Source: Alteriqipengyuania lutimaris
GTDB lineage: Bacteria; Pseudomonadota; Alphaproteobacteria; Sphingomonadales; Sphingomonadaceae
Assembly (NCBI RefSeq): GCF_003363135.1
Contig: NZ_QRBB01000001.1
Span: 930,001 to 994,000 of the forward strand
Direction of reading: 5' to 3'
DNA: 64,000 bases
Positions 47,537-56,056 of the stretch are shown piece by piece. The notes under the pieces were generated by a model. The model saw only the letters and a list, made by a program, of their open reading frames with translations. It was not told the origin of the DNA and did not search any database. A program made the position numbers and the translations under genes. Each line of letters opens with the position of its first letter. The stretch's first letter is position 1.

Positions 47537-48141
47537 CGCAACACCTCTCGCTGGTAGAAACCACCGCCACCACCACCACCGCCGCCGCCGCCGCCGACGA
47601 CACCGCCCGGAGGTGCCGCGACGCCCCAGGCAACCGGCGTCTTCAGCCCTGTCGCTTGGTCGTGGCCGGTCTCGCCCGGCCACACGGACTTGTGCCACGC
47701 GCCGCTCAGCGAATTGCCGCTGTTGCGCAGCAGCAGCCGCTCGATCATCGTCCCGACTTCGAAGTCGACCTTGCGCAGGGCCCTGCCGATCTCCAGCACG
47801 CTGCGATCGATCCGCCCGTCGTAATACTGCTCGGCGCTCGTGATCAGCCCGCTCGGCGCGTCGAACTCCGCTATCCAGACCTTCAATCGCGATCCCTGTA
47901 TATCGTCGCTGTCGAGCGTCGCGACCGGCGTTCCCTTCGCAGGAAACACGCCGAAACCGGTGCTTGGCAGTTCATCCCCGAGGCCCTCGGAAATCGCATC
48001 GACCGCGGCGATCGATCCCCACACGGGATCCCTGCCGCGATAGGTCTCGCCCTCGAACACGAAGAACCCGCCATCGCACCAGCGGGCAGGGCCGGTCGGG
48101 AAGTCGACCCGCATCAGAACGGTCAGCCCGATCCGGCGCAT
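47533..48141 (-). CDS. Phage tail-tip protein with poly-Gly tract
   Basis: The 202-residue product is beta-rich with a DUF2163-like or tail-tip layout. Near the C-terminus it has an uninterrupted run of about 12 Gly followed by FYQREVLR. The run is encoded by GGN trinucleotide repeats (plus strand CCG/CCA repeats near 47565-47605). Poly-Gly linkers occur in phage tail proteins and can expand or contract. Confidence 0.7.
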   Translation of the reverse strand: MRRIGLTVLMRVDFPTGPARWCDGGFFVFEGETYRGRDPVWGSIAAVDAISEGLGDELPSTGFGVFPAKGTPVATLDSDDIQGSRLKVWIAEFDAPSGLITSAEQYYDGRIDRSVLEIGRALRKVDFEVGTMIERLLLRNSGNSLSGAWHKSVWPGETGHDQATGLKTPVAWGVAAPPGGVVGGGGGGGGGGGGFYQREVLR

Positions 48142-48746
48142 CAGGCGACTTCCCGGATCTCGAATTCGGTCAGCAGGTGATGGGCCAGGCTGACTTCCCA
48201 GCTGCGCTCGTCACCCGAGACCATGCCTTCGATCATCGGTTTCGCCAGATGAACGCGCGCACCATCCGCAAAGGGCGCGCGGAGCATTTCGCAAAGCGGC
48301 AGCACGGCTTCACCGTTTGCATCCGCGGCCACTCCGCCGGCGACATTGTGCAGGTAGTGCTGCGCCTCGCCCTCGCTCTCGTCGACGATGGAAAGCCAGA
48401 AGCCCTCCTTCGCCGCGTAGTGCGGGGTCAAATTGCGCACGGCGAGGAACATGCCCGCCTGCCCCCCACCATCGACCACCGGCAGGCCCGGATTTCCCTG
48501 GTGCACGCCCGCCAGCTGGAACGGCACGCGCAACCCCTCGCTCTTGGCCCGGATCAGGCGCGAGACGATGACGCGCCCGTGACGCGCCATCTGGTGCGGC
48601 GGCAGGCCGAACTGGCAGCGATAGCGGTTCCCCGGCCGGTCGATCCGAATGGCCGATGCCCCGCTCGATGGTTCCTGCATCGCGCCGAAGTCCATCAGCG
48701 CCGGGGCCATCGCATTCGGCACCACGCCCTCGGGCAATTCGATCAT
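48141..48746 (-). CDS. Phage tail-tip protein, unknown
   Basis: The 201-residue product follows the tape measure in the position of minor tail proteins (L/K-like). It has a beta-rich N-terminal half with RYRCQFGLPPHQMA and no membrane segment. No family recognised with confidence. Confidence 0.65.
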   Translation of the reverse strand: MIELPEGVVPNAMAPALMDFGAMQEPSSGASAIRIDRPGNRYRCQFGLPPHQMARHGRVIVSRLIRAKSEGLRVPFQLAGVHQGNPGLPVVDGGGQAGMFLAVRNLTPHYAAKEGFWLSIVDESEGEAQHYLHNVAGGVAADANGEAVLPLCEMLRAPFADGARVHLAKPMIEGMVSGDERSWEVSLAHHLLTEFEIREVA

Positions 48747-48783
48747 CGGATAAAACTCCGACCGTCCTGAGCCTGTCTAAGGG

Positions 48784-51288
48784 TCATGACATCCTCCGCT
48801 TGCGCGAGCGCGCGAAGCTCATCTGCGCGCCCGCCGAACCTGCGCTGGCCGCCAACGACGCCATCGGGGCGGCCACCTGCGCGGCACGGCCATCGACGCG
48901 AACGTCGAAGTATGGGGAGGGTACGATCTCGACGCGCGAGCTGCGGCCCATGGCCCTGCTTTCCCGATTGGTGAAGACCTGCGATCCCCGCGGCATGGAG
49001 ACCAGTTCCGGCCCGCGCTCGCCGACCAGCGCGAGGCCACCCGGATGGAAACTGGTGCCCGATGCATAGGCCGGGACACGATTGATGTTCGTCGCCAGCG
49101 TCTTTCCGAACAGGCCGGTGGAGCCGAGCTGGAGGAACAGATTGAGGGCGCTCTCGAAAATGCCGAGGAAGCCGCCGCTCTTGATCGCATCGGCCATCCC
49201 CCGCAGGCTGCCGACCGTCTTTTCGGCCATGTCCTTGAAGCTGTCAGCGATGCGCACCGCCTGTACGCGGGTCTTGTCCGCTGCCTCACGCGTCAGATCG
49301 GGGATCGTCAGGATGTCGGGCAGCTCTTCGACCTTGGTCCGCAGGGCGATCTTGTCGTCGAAGCCGTAATATTCGTTCCGCAGGCGACGGCGCGCCTCCG
49401 ACTTCTGCCGGTCCGACAGTTGCGAAGCATCGATCGTCGCGAGATCATCGGCCATCGCGCGCGCCTTCTCGATTTCCGGGAACAGCCGGGCGAGTAGCGC
49501 GCGGGTGTTCCCGGCCATCTCGCGCATGGCATCGTCGACCGACTGCGTCGCCTTGCGCGCAGGGTCGACCATCAGGCTGTCGAGGCGCGCCATCTCCGAT
49601 CCGATCGAGGCGACCATATCGGGCACCCAGCTGTTGCCGACGACGCGGTCGTACAGCCAGGCAAAACTGTTTTCGACCGCGGCGACCTTCTCCTGCACCC
49701 AGTTCAGAACCCCGCCCAGCTTGTCCATCAGCCAGGTCTTCACCCCGGTGTAGAGCTTCTGCATCGCGGCGATCGATCCGGGCGCCAGCGCTTCGATGAT
49801 ATTGAGCACGGCGTTGACGGCGTTGGTGACGAACCCCTTCGCAGATTCCCACGCCCCCCTGAAATCCCCGTTGAGCAGCGCGTTGATCGTGTCGATCGCG
49901 GTACCCATCTGCTCGAACACGTAGGTCACCAGTTCGAGCGCGGCCGACAACACCCGGATCAGCGCTTCGCCGAGCACCGAACCGACGATCCCGCCGAACT
50001 TCTCGACGACGCCCATCGCCATGCGGATGCCGTCGCCCAGCGGGCCTTGCCACAGATCGTTGAACGCGGCGGAGATCGTCGCGACCAGACGTTCCAGAGG
50101 CGGTCCGATTGCCTCCTTCGCGCGCGCCGCGAACGTCGCGAACACTTCCGAAATCCGATCCCAGTTCTTGTAGATCAGCAGGCCGAGCGAGGCGATAAGT
50201 CCAACCGGCCCGGCGAAGCGCAGCAGCAGCGCTCCCACAGTCTTCAGCGCCGTCATACCGGCAAGCTGCACGGCGAACTGGGCGAGGAATGATATCGCCG
50301 TGCCCAGCGGGTTGATGAACGCAGAGATCGCAATGCCGATCGGTCCGAACTTCGCGGCGAAGAGGGGCAGCAACGTCGCCGCGAGCGTGCCCATGATGAG
50401 CATCATCGGCCCGATCGCCGCCATCATCGCGCCCACCGCCACGATGGCCGTCTGCACCCCGCCGGGGAGATTGTTGAACCCGTTCACCAGATTGGTCATG
50501 CCCTTAACCATCGGCGTCAGAAGCGGCAGGAGCCGTTCGCCGATGACGACCCGCAATTCGTCGAGCGCTTCGGTGAAGCTGCGCCACTGGTTGGCTGCTC
50601 CCCCGCTGGTCCGGGCGACATCGCCTTGAGCATCGCGGGTGCTTTCGAGGATCAACTGGTACCGAGCTAGGATCTTCTCCTGCTCGGTCAGCTCGTCGCC
50701 CAGACCGGTCAGGCCCATTTCCATGGCTTTGGCCTTGACCGTCGCTTCGGTCAGGAACACGCCGAAATCGCGAAGGGGTTCGCTTTCTCCCGACAGGCCG
50801 GAACGGAGCTTCTGCAAGGCCTCGTCCCCTGAGACGTTGTAGAAGCTCGACAGGTCCTGCGCGAGGACGGTGAACGTCTTCGACATTTCCGCCGCCTCCT
50901 TGCGGGTCGGCGCGGCCTGGTTGAAGAATATCCCGAACGTGTTCGCCATCTGCTGCATGGCCTGCGTGCTGCGGCCCATGGCATCGCCGGTTTCACGCGC
51001 CCAGTCGCGCATCTCGCCCGAGAGGTTGTCGAACGTCGCCGTAAATGCGCTATCGAGTTCCTGCGCGTCGCTGGCGGCCTTCGCCGACAGGAGGCCGAAG
51101 GCGGCGATGGGCGTCGTGACGCCGATCGTCAGGCGCTTGCCGGTCTGCATCCACTTGTCGCCCAGCGCCTGGAACGACGCCTGAAGCCGGCCGAGGTCTC
51201 GCTGAACCTTCGTGCTCCCCGTCGCGAACTCGCTCGAATCCATCGACAGGGAAACCGCGAGGCGGGCGATCTCTTCACCTAGTGCCAT
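48784..51288 (-). CDS. Phage tail tape measure protein
   Basis: The 834-residue product from ATG 51288 (AGGAG upstream) has a helical N-terminus (LAVSLSMDSSEFATGSTKV), then the TMP core. A central run of hydrophobic helices (about residues 280-380) is followed by a long helical region and a C-terminal segment ending in basic residues. It sets tail length and forms a channel during DNA injection. Confidence 0.92.
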   Translation of the reverse strand: MALGEEIARLAVSLSMDSSEFATGSTKVQRDLGRLQASFQALGDKWMQTGKRLTIGVTTPIAAFGLLSAKAASDAQELDSAFTATFDNLSGEMRDWARETGDAMGRSTQAMQQMANTFGIFFNQAAPTRKEAAEMSKTFTVLAQDLSSFYNVSGDEALQKLRSGLSGESEPLRDFGVFLTEATVKAKAMEMGLTGLGDELTEQEKILARYQLILESTRDAQGDVARTSGGAANQWRSFTEALDELRVVIGERLLPLLTPMVKGMTNLVNGFNNLPGGVQTAIVAVGAMMAAIGPMMLIMGTLAATLLPLFAAKFGPIGIAISAFINPLGTAISFLAQFAVQLAGMTALKTVGALLLRFAGPVGLIASLGLLIYKNWDRISEVFATFAARAKEAIGPPLERLVATISAAFNDLWQGPLGDGIRMAMGVVEKFGGIVGSVLGEALIRVLSAALELVTYVFEQMGTAIDTINALLNGDFRGAWESAKGFVTNAVNAVLNIIEALAPGSIAAMQKLYTGVKTWLMDKLGGVLNWVQEKVAAVENSFAWLYDRVVGNSWVPDMVASIGSEMARLDSLMVDPARKATQSVDDAMREMAGNTRALLARLFPEIEKARAMADDLATIDASQLSDRQKSEARRRLRNEYYGFDDKIALRTKVEELPDILTIPDLTREAADKTRVQAVRIADSFKDMAEKTVGSLRGMADAIKSGGFLGIFESALNLFLQLGSTGLFGKTLATNINRVPAYASGTSFHPGGLALVGERGPELVSMPRGSQVFTNRESRAMGRSSRVEIVPSPYFDVRVDGRAAQVAAPMASLAASAGSAGAQMSFARSRKRRMS

Positions 51289-51912
51289 CTTCAGTCTCCT
51301 GTCGTTTTGCCATCCGGGCGAACATTGCCCGCAGCTCGCCCGCGCCGGCATCGCGGTTTTTGGACTTCGCCGGCCTGAGCCAATGGGCCGGGTCCTTGAT
51401 ATCCTTGGTCCGGGCGAACCTCTCAGCCTGCCACCCGATCGTCAGGCTTTGCTCGACGCGCGCTTTCATGCGTGCGCTGACGATAAGGGCGAAGGTGCGC
51501 GGCGTTGCGGACCAGAAATCTTCCGGCTCTAACCCCGCTTCGCACCATTGCGCCCAGAGGTCTTCGTAGGTCGGCGGGGCTTCGGCTTCCCCGCCGCTCC
51601 GTTTCCCCCATCGGCCTTCGGTGCAGAATCGTTCGCCGCGCGCTGAACGGCTGTGGTGAAAGCGTCCGCATGGTCGTCCAGAAGCTCCTGGACATCCTCG
51701 ATCGACATTTCGGAGTGATGCTTCCGAAGCGCCGCCCAGACGATGGTGGCGATGGCGCTGTGGAACCCACGCTGCGCGCGCTCCCCCAACTCGTGGAACG
51801 GGAGGCCGCTTTTCTCTTCGGCAGCAGCACGAGAGCCGAAGGGGAGGGCCAGCGTGAACGAGCCGACCCCTTCGATGTCGAGCGACGCTTCGCCCTTGGT
51901 CCGGTTGGCCAT
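51275..51912 (-). CDS. Tail assembly chaperone G-T, made by -1 ribosomal frameshift
   Basis: The T part (codons from 51601 to 51275) is clearly protein-coding, with LWAQWCEAGLEPEDFWSATP and an RMAKRQ tail. It has no start codon ahead of this region. It lies in the -1 frame of G. At 51607-51601 (minus strand) the heptamer GGGAAAC occurs in the phase G GGA AAC, a canonical X XXY YYZ slip site. The fused protein would be about 212 residues: 104 from G and 108 from T. This is the conserved lambda-type G/GT arrangement. An independent ATG at 51469 would lose the conserved segment. Confidence 0.82.
51529..51912 (-). CDS. Phage tail assembly chaperone G
   Basis: The 127-residue product is the unshifted form of the tail chaperone, ending with a Lys/Arg/Pro-rich tail after the slippery site. 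It lies between the major tail protein and the tape measure, the position of lambda gpG. The G product binds the tape measure during tail assembly and is absent from the virion. Confidence 0.85.
   Translation of the reverse strand: MANRTKGEASLDIEGVGSFTLALPFGSRAAAEEKSGLPFHELGERAQRGFHSAIATIVWAALRKHHSEMSIEDVQELLDDHADAFTTAVQRAANDSAPKADGGNGAAGKPKPRRPTKTSGRNGAKRG
51601..51607 (-). promoter_or_regulatory. Slippery heptamer GGGAAAC for programmed -1 frameshift
   Basis: In frame as G GGA AAC within the G reading frame; slippage to GGG AAA continues with CGG in the T frame. Its phase and location fit exactly. Confidence 0.8.
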
Positions 51913-52370
51913 CAGGCGGGCTCTACGTAAGCGGCGCTGGCGACGACGGCGTTCACCGAAACCGTGATCGTCATCTCCATGTTGCTGTCCGGCGCGACTT
52001 CGCCTTCATCGATGCTGGTAACCTCGCCCAGCACGTCGTCGGTCCACACCAGCACGCCCAGCTCGGGATAGTTGAAGCGAATGAACCGATCGCCACCATC
52101 CTCCAGCGCCGCCTTCAGCGCGATATAGGTGTCGGATCCACGGCGGGCGTTGATGACGATCTCGGCTTCGCCGCTGTCGATCATGCCCTTCGTGTACTGG
52201 CGGCGGCGATTGGGCGACTTGAGCGTGGTCGTTTCGACCCGCTCCGCAGTCGGGCTTCCGGGGGTGAAGCTGCGAACTTCGCTCAGTTCGGTGAGATTTG
52301 CCGCGGTGTCGTCGGACGACATCCACACTTCGCCGTTCCAGCCAGTGCTGGCTTCCTGCGTCTCCGCCAT
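51912..52370 (-). CDS. Phage major tail protein
   Basis: The 152-residue product is beta-rich, with SPNRRRQYTKGMIDSGEAEIVINARR and a C-terminal NMEMTITVSVNAVV strand pattern, as in major tail tube proteins of siphoviruses. It sits just upstream of the tail chaperones, the usual position. Confidence 0.85.
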   Translation of the reverse strand: MAETQEASTGWNGEVWMSSDDTAANLTELSEVRSFTPGSPTAERVETTTLKSPNRRRQYTKGMIDSGEAEIVINARRGSDTYIALKAALEDGGDRFIRFNYPELGVLVWTDDVLGEVTSIDEGEVAPDSNMEMTITVSVNAVVASAAYVEPA

Positions 52371-52391
52371 ATCGATTACTCCTGATTGGAC

Positions 52392-52778
52392 CTAGGCCAG
52401 TGAATGTTCGGTCAGCAGGTCCGTGCTGAGCCGGTGAACGAAACCGATTCCGTCGACATCTTCGCCGAGGTCGCGCGGTCCTTGCGCGCGCGTGCGGCCG
52501 AACTTGATGCCGGCGACGATCTCAGGCTGCGCAACCCCCGCGATGATCGCTGCAGATGCCGCCCGCGCCTCGGCGTAGGTCTTGCTGAAGCTGTCGGCCT
52601 GCACGCGCGTGGAGCGCGATGAGGTGTATCCGCCCAGATGCTGCGGACGGGGATCGCTGATGGTCTGCAGCCGGACGTAGGGTAGGGCCGTGGCCTGGGG
52701 CACCAGAGACCAGAAGACCCGGTCGTGGCCCACTGCCGCCACGATGCGCTGGCGCAGAGCCATCTGCATATCCGCCAT
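52392..52778 (-). CDS. Phage tail terminator/completion protein (DUF3168)
   Basis: The 128-residue product has the DUF3168 pattern (VFWSLVPQATALPYVRLQTIS...DSFSKTYAEARAASAAI). It caps the tail tube and joins it to the head. Neighbouring genes on both sides are head-tail and tail-tube genes. Confidence 0.85.
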   Translation of the reverse strand: MADMQMALRQRIVAAVGHDRVFWSLVPQATALPYVRLQTISDPRPQHLGGYTSSRSTRVQADSFSKTYAEARAASAAIIAGVAQPEIVAGIKFGRTRAQGPRDLGEDVDGIGFVHRLSTDLLTEHSLA

Positions 52779-52781
52779 GCC

Positions 52782-53165
52782 CTACGCCCTAGCCTCCTTG
52801 AGTATGTCCGATCGCAGCTGTCCGGCGATCACGGCTTTCATATTGTCCTTTTCGCCGTCGAAAGCGGGCCGGATGAACGGCTCAGCGGGCATGTTGACCG
52901 TTCCCAGTTCGACGAAGTGTGCCCTCCAGGCCGCCCCGCCGACCGGTCCGATAGACACGCTCAAACCATCGTCTGCGAGCACGATCGAAAGCGAATCACG
53001 CAACTCGCCGCTACGAACCGGCACGAGCTGCTGCATCCTCGCGAGGACCGGCTCGGCTGCCTCCTCGAGCGCAGCACCTTGCCTGCGACCGTCCACTGCG
53101 GCGACGGTCCGATCTATCTTGCTCTCTAGCTTTCCGAACCCGTCAATCTTCGCCCGAAACTTCAT
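52782..53165 (-). CDS. HK97 gp10-like head-tail joining protein
   Basis: The 127-residue product from ATG 53165 contains the gp10 pattern ELRDSLSI...VELGTVNMPAEPFIRPAFD. It is separated from the DUF3168 gene by three bases. Members of this family form part of the neck. Confidence 0.85.
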   Translation of the reverse strand: MKFRAKIDGFGKLESKIDRTVAAVDGRRQGAALEEAAEPVLARMQQLVPVRSGELRDSLSIVLADDGLSVSIGPVGGAAWRAHFVELGTVNMPAEPFIRPAFDGEKDNMKAVIAGQLRSDILKEARA

Positions 53166-53316
53166 CGCCCTGCTTCTCGTCGCGGTGTTCTTCGACCTGC
53201 CCGGTCTCGATGAGGATGCGTGCATCGCGATCGAGCGGCTCGTAGATCCGGCCAAGGTTCTTGACGAACTTCGGCGGATAAGGGTTACAGTGCTTTCTCT
53301 TCGTTCTGACCTTCAC
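53143..53316 (-). CDS. Small charged phage protein (57 aa)
   Basis: GTG at 53316 has AGGAGG five bases upstream. The 57-residue product opens VKVRTKRKHCNPYPPKFV and is charged throughout. It overlaps the gp10-like gene by 23 bases, so it is part of the operon. It is too short for most annotation pipelines. Function is unknown. Confidence 0.6.
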   Translation of the reverse strand: MKVRTKRKHCNPYPPKFVKNLGRIYEPLDRDARILIETGQVEEHRDEKQGDEVSGED

Positions 53317-53327
53317 CGGAGCCTCCT

Positions 53328-53651
53328 ATGCGCGCGATCTTGGCTATTGCCGCTGCGACCACCCTCTCCGGCTGCGCAACCAGCGCAGCCGGGTTGGCCG
53401 CCACTGAAATTGATGCGTCCTACTCCAGCGAGAAGAGCCCAAAGGATTGGGCGCTATGCGTTGCAGAAGCCTTCCAGGGCTCGAACATGCTTCGCGACGA
53501 CGGTACGAACTGGTGGATCATCCGACCCAACAGCTATGGCGTTCCGATCTCTCGATGGGACTTCAAGCCCACTCCCACCGGATCGGTCGCGGAGCTGCGA
53601 TCGTCCATCGGCCTGAGCGATGGAGACGATAAGGTTCGAAGCTGCGCCTAG
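53328..53651 (+). CDS. Prophage lipoprotein, probable moron
   Basis: This 107-residue plus-strand gene lies inside the minus-strand head-tail operon. ATG 53328 follows GGAG. The product has a lipoprotein signal (lipobox LSGC, Cys16) and a short mature domain with two more Cys and WWIIRPNSYGVPISRW. A lone reversed lipoprotein between structural genes fits a lysogenic-conversion gene, for example for superinfection exclusion, but no homologue is recognised. Confidence 0.68.
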   Translation: MRAILAIAAATTLSGCATSAAGLAATEIDASYSSEKSPKDWALCVAEAFQGSNMLRDDGTNWWIIRPNSYGVPISRWDFKPTPTGSVAELRSSIGLSDGDDKVRSCA

Positions 53652-53977
53652 CCTCCGCGAACGGCCGTAATCTCGATCTCGCCCCGCCGCGGCGTATCGG
53701 GTGCCATACCCTCTATATCCCACACCGTGCCGGCATGCTGGATGCGGTCGGTCACCTTCAGGCCTAGGGTGATCGGATTGGCGAGCATGCCGAACGTCGC
53801 CGGCTGCGAACCCTGTTCCATCGCCGCCTGCCGCCGCTCGTCGCCGCGACCGTAGAACACGGCGGCCCATTCCTGCCCGATGGCCGACCAGGTCGGCACT
53901 TCTTCGCCGTAATCGTTCTGCGCCATCGTCGCCCGTTCGAGAGTGACGAGCTTATCGCGCCGACCGATCCGGACCAT
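53648..53977 (-). CDS. Phage head closure / head-tail adaptor protein
   Basis: The 109-residue product has the Phage_H_T_join pattern: RRDKLVTLERAT at the start, a WSAIGQEWAAVF strand and IQHAGTVWDIEG. It seals the head before tail joining. It overlaps the end of the moron lipoprotein by four bases. Confidence 0.85.
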   Translation of the reverse strand: MVRIGRRDKLVTLERATMAQNDYGEEVPTWSAIGQEWAAVFYGRGDERRQAAMEQGSQPATFGMLANPITLGLKVTDRIQHAGTVWDIEGMAPDTPRRGEIEITAVRGG

Positions 53978-53978
53978 G

Positions 53979-54560
53979 TCAGATCATCACCGGGCGGAAG
54001 GGTGTGCAAAGGTGCGATACGCCGAACGGAACTACGCCCCCCGCGCCAGTCGTCACCACCGCCTCGCGATTCATGTAGAGATGGCCCAGCATCAGTCTGA
54101 CGGCCGAGAGGAGGGCAGGCGGAGCCTCGCCTTCCGCGTAACCGGCGTCGAAGGTAACGACGACATCACAGCCCACATCGGACGGCCACTGTCCGCCCAC
54201 GATGGGCCGCAACTCGCCCGCTTCGGAAAACCGGAAAGCGCCTGGGTCCGCGCTGACCTCGCTGCCTTCGTCCCCAAGCCATTCCATCGCCGTGACGGCC
54301 GTAACCGGACGAACGGCCAGGTCGATGGAGGCGGACGCGAAGGACGGGAGAGCCTGCGCCCGCCAAGTCAGCCCGGTCACCGGCCCGAGCTTCACGCCGC
54401 AATAGAGCTCCACATACTCGATCGCCGCATCGCGCAGCGCCCTAATCAGATCGTCCTCCGCATCATGGGACACCCGCAGATGCGCCTTGCACGCGTCGAG
54501 CGAAAGGATGGCGTCCCCATACCCGGAAGGCATGGGGACGTGGCCGAGCTCGAACAGCAT
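53979..54560 (-). CDS. Phage head-tail connector (gp6-like)
   Basis: The 193-residue product has an N-terminal helical domain (LSLDACKAHLRVSHDAEDDL) and a beta-rich C-terminal half with VVTFDAGY, as in DUF3168-linked gp6/DnaB-like connectors of HK97-type phages. It lies directly after the capsid region in the connector position. Confidence 0.85.
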   Translation of the reverse strand: MLFELGHVPMPSGYGDAILSLDACKAHLRVSHDAEDDLIRALRDAAIEYVELYCGVKLGPVTGLTWRAQALPSFASASIDLAVRPVTAVTAMEWLGDEGSEVSADPGAFRFSEAGELRPIVGGQWPSDVGCDVVVTFDAGYAEGEAPPALLSAVRLMLGHLYMNREAVVTTGAGGVVPFGVSHLCTPFRPVMI

Positions 54561-54573
54561 GGGAGGGCCTCGA

Positions 54574-54771
54574 TCAGCCTTTGCTTGCTTTAGTGGCCGG
54601 ATCAGCGGCCTTTCTCTTCACCTTGGATCTGGCTGCCGCGCCTTCCTCAAGCGCGCCCATATCGATCAGCGGCTTTGCATCGGCTTCCGACATCGTGCGG
54701 GTATCGCCGCGTGCGTAATCCTTCGTGCCGTCGGTTTGAGCCTTCAGAACGGTGTACTTTTTGGTGCTCAT
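54574..54771 (-). CDS. Small phage head protein (65 aa)
   Basis: ATG at 54771 has GGGAG upstream. The 65-residue product is charged with a Lys/Ala-rich C-terminus and a YTVLKAQTDGTKDY start. It sits between the major capsid and connector genes, a position often held by a decoration or capsid-associated protein. Function not established. Confidence 0.6.
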   Translation of the reverse strand: MSTKKYTVLKAQTDGTKDYARGDTRTMSEADAKPLIDMGALEEGAAARSKVKRKAADPATKASKG

Positions 54772-54822
54772 GTCACGCTCCCGAAAGAGGATGGGCGGAG
54801 CCGCGACCCCGCCCATAGTGAA

Positions 54823-56040
54823 TTAGGCAGCAGGTGCCGGGAAGGCGCCGTCGACGAAGGCGTCGGTGCGATAGACCGTGAAGGCCAGGCGCTCTTCCGC
54901 CAGGATCGTCACCATGTTCTTGATGAAGTCGTCCTGGTTCTCGGTCGACGCGACGACCTGCGACTGCATCCGGTCGAACAGTTGGGCAGCGGTGCCCCAT
55001 GCCCCGACGGTGAATTCGCCCACAGTCTGTGCCTGGGTGGGAACCACGGGCAGGCCCCAGAGGGTCGGCGCCGCCGTGCCCTGCGGGTTGCCGATGATGT
55101 AACGACCCTCGCCGTCCTTCGTCAGTTCGATCTCCGCCCAGTCGATCGGGTGCAGCACCTGACCGTCCGCCGGATATTCGGCCAGAGCGACCTGCAGCTG
55201 CGCGATGCGCAAGATGTCGATCTTCGTCAGCGGATCCGGGCCGGTAAAGCCGTCCGGGGCGGCATAGTCGGCGGCCTGCGGCTTGATACCGAGAAGGTTC
55301 TGACCCGTGCCATCGCCCTTGAGCAGCTGCACATCTTCGACGAAAGCGAGGCCGTAGCGCAGGCGGCTATCGATCATCGACCGAAGGGCCGGTGCATCCG
55401 AAAGAATCTCGGCAGAGGCCTTCATCCAGTGAGCGATCTTGCGAACCGGGGCTTGCTTCAGATCGAACTTCAGCGACGACTCCGGCTTGGCCGCGCCTTC
55501 AGCGGTCATGCCGGCGTTGTTGGTGAAGCCCGTTTCCTGTACGTATTCGATCGAGGATGCGCTGGTCTGACCGGCCGCCACGAGCCCGCGAATGGTCAGG
55601 CGACGATCGGGCAGATTGGGATAGGCGGCCTGCACCCGCTCGGCTCGGACCAGATCGCCGGCCGAACCGTCCGCATCGGTAGTCAGCGAAGTAATCGCTT
55701 TGGTCTCGACGCTGACCGAACGGCCCTGTTGCGCCCCGTTCGGGAACGCGGCCTTGAATTCGGCGCTTTCGACGAAAGCCTGGCCCGGCGTCTTCGGCGC
55801 TTCGTCACGGCTGCCGCCACGAGTCATTTTCTGCTCGAGTTCGGAGAACGCACTTTTCAGTTCGTTCATCTCGGTCAGCGCGCCGTCGATCTGTTCCTTC
55901 TGCGAAGCGGTCAGGCTCTCGTTAGCCTGAGCCTTGCCAAGGGCGTCCTCGGCGAACGCCTTGACCTCGTCCAGTTTCGTTTCGAACGCGCCTTTGAGTT
56001 CGGTGGCCAGCTCGGCCACCGATTTTGTTTCGGTCGTCAT
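54823..56040 (-). CDS. HK97-type major capsid protein
   Basis: The 405-residue product has an N-terminal helical delta domain of about 75 residues, to be removed by the prohead protease. The HK97 fold follows, with the E-loop and the SSIEYVQETGFTNNAGMTAEGAAKPESS block and the conserved YIIGNPQG segment. ATG at 56040 was chosen over upstream starts because the delta domain begins there. Confidence 0.93.
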   Translation of the reverse strand: MTTETKSVAELATELKGAFETKLDEVKAFAEDALGKAQANESLTASQKEQIDGALTEMNELKSAFSELEQKMTRGGSRDEAPKTPGQAFVESAEFKAAFPNGAQQGRSVSVETKAITSLTTDADGSAGDLVRAERVQAAYPNLPDRRLTIRGLVAAGQTSASSIEYVQETGFTNNAGMTAEGAAKPESSLKFDLKQAPVRKIAHWMKASAEILSDAPALRSMIDSRLRYGLAFVEDVQLLKGDGTGQNLLGIKPQAADYAAPDGFTGPDPLTKIDILRIAQLQVALAEYPADGQVLHPIDWAEIELTKDGEGRYIIGNPQGTAAPTLWGLPVVPTQAQTVGEFTVGAWGTAAQLFDRMQSQVVASTENQDDFIKNMVTILAEERLAFTVYRTDAFVDGAFPAPAA

Positions 56041-56056
56041 GTTATGGTCCTTCAGG

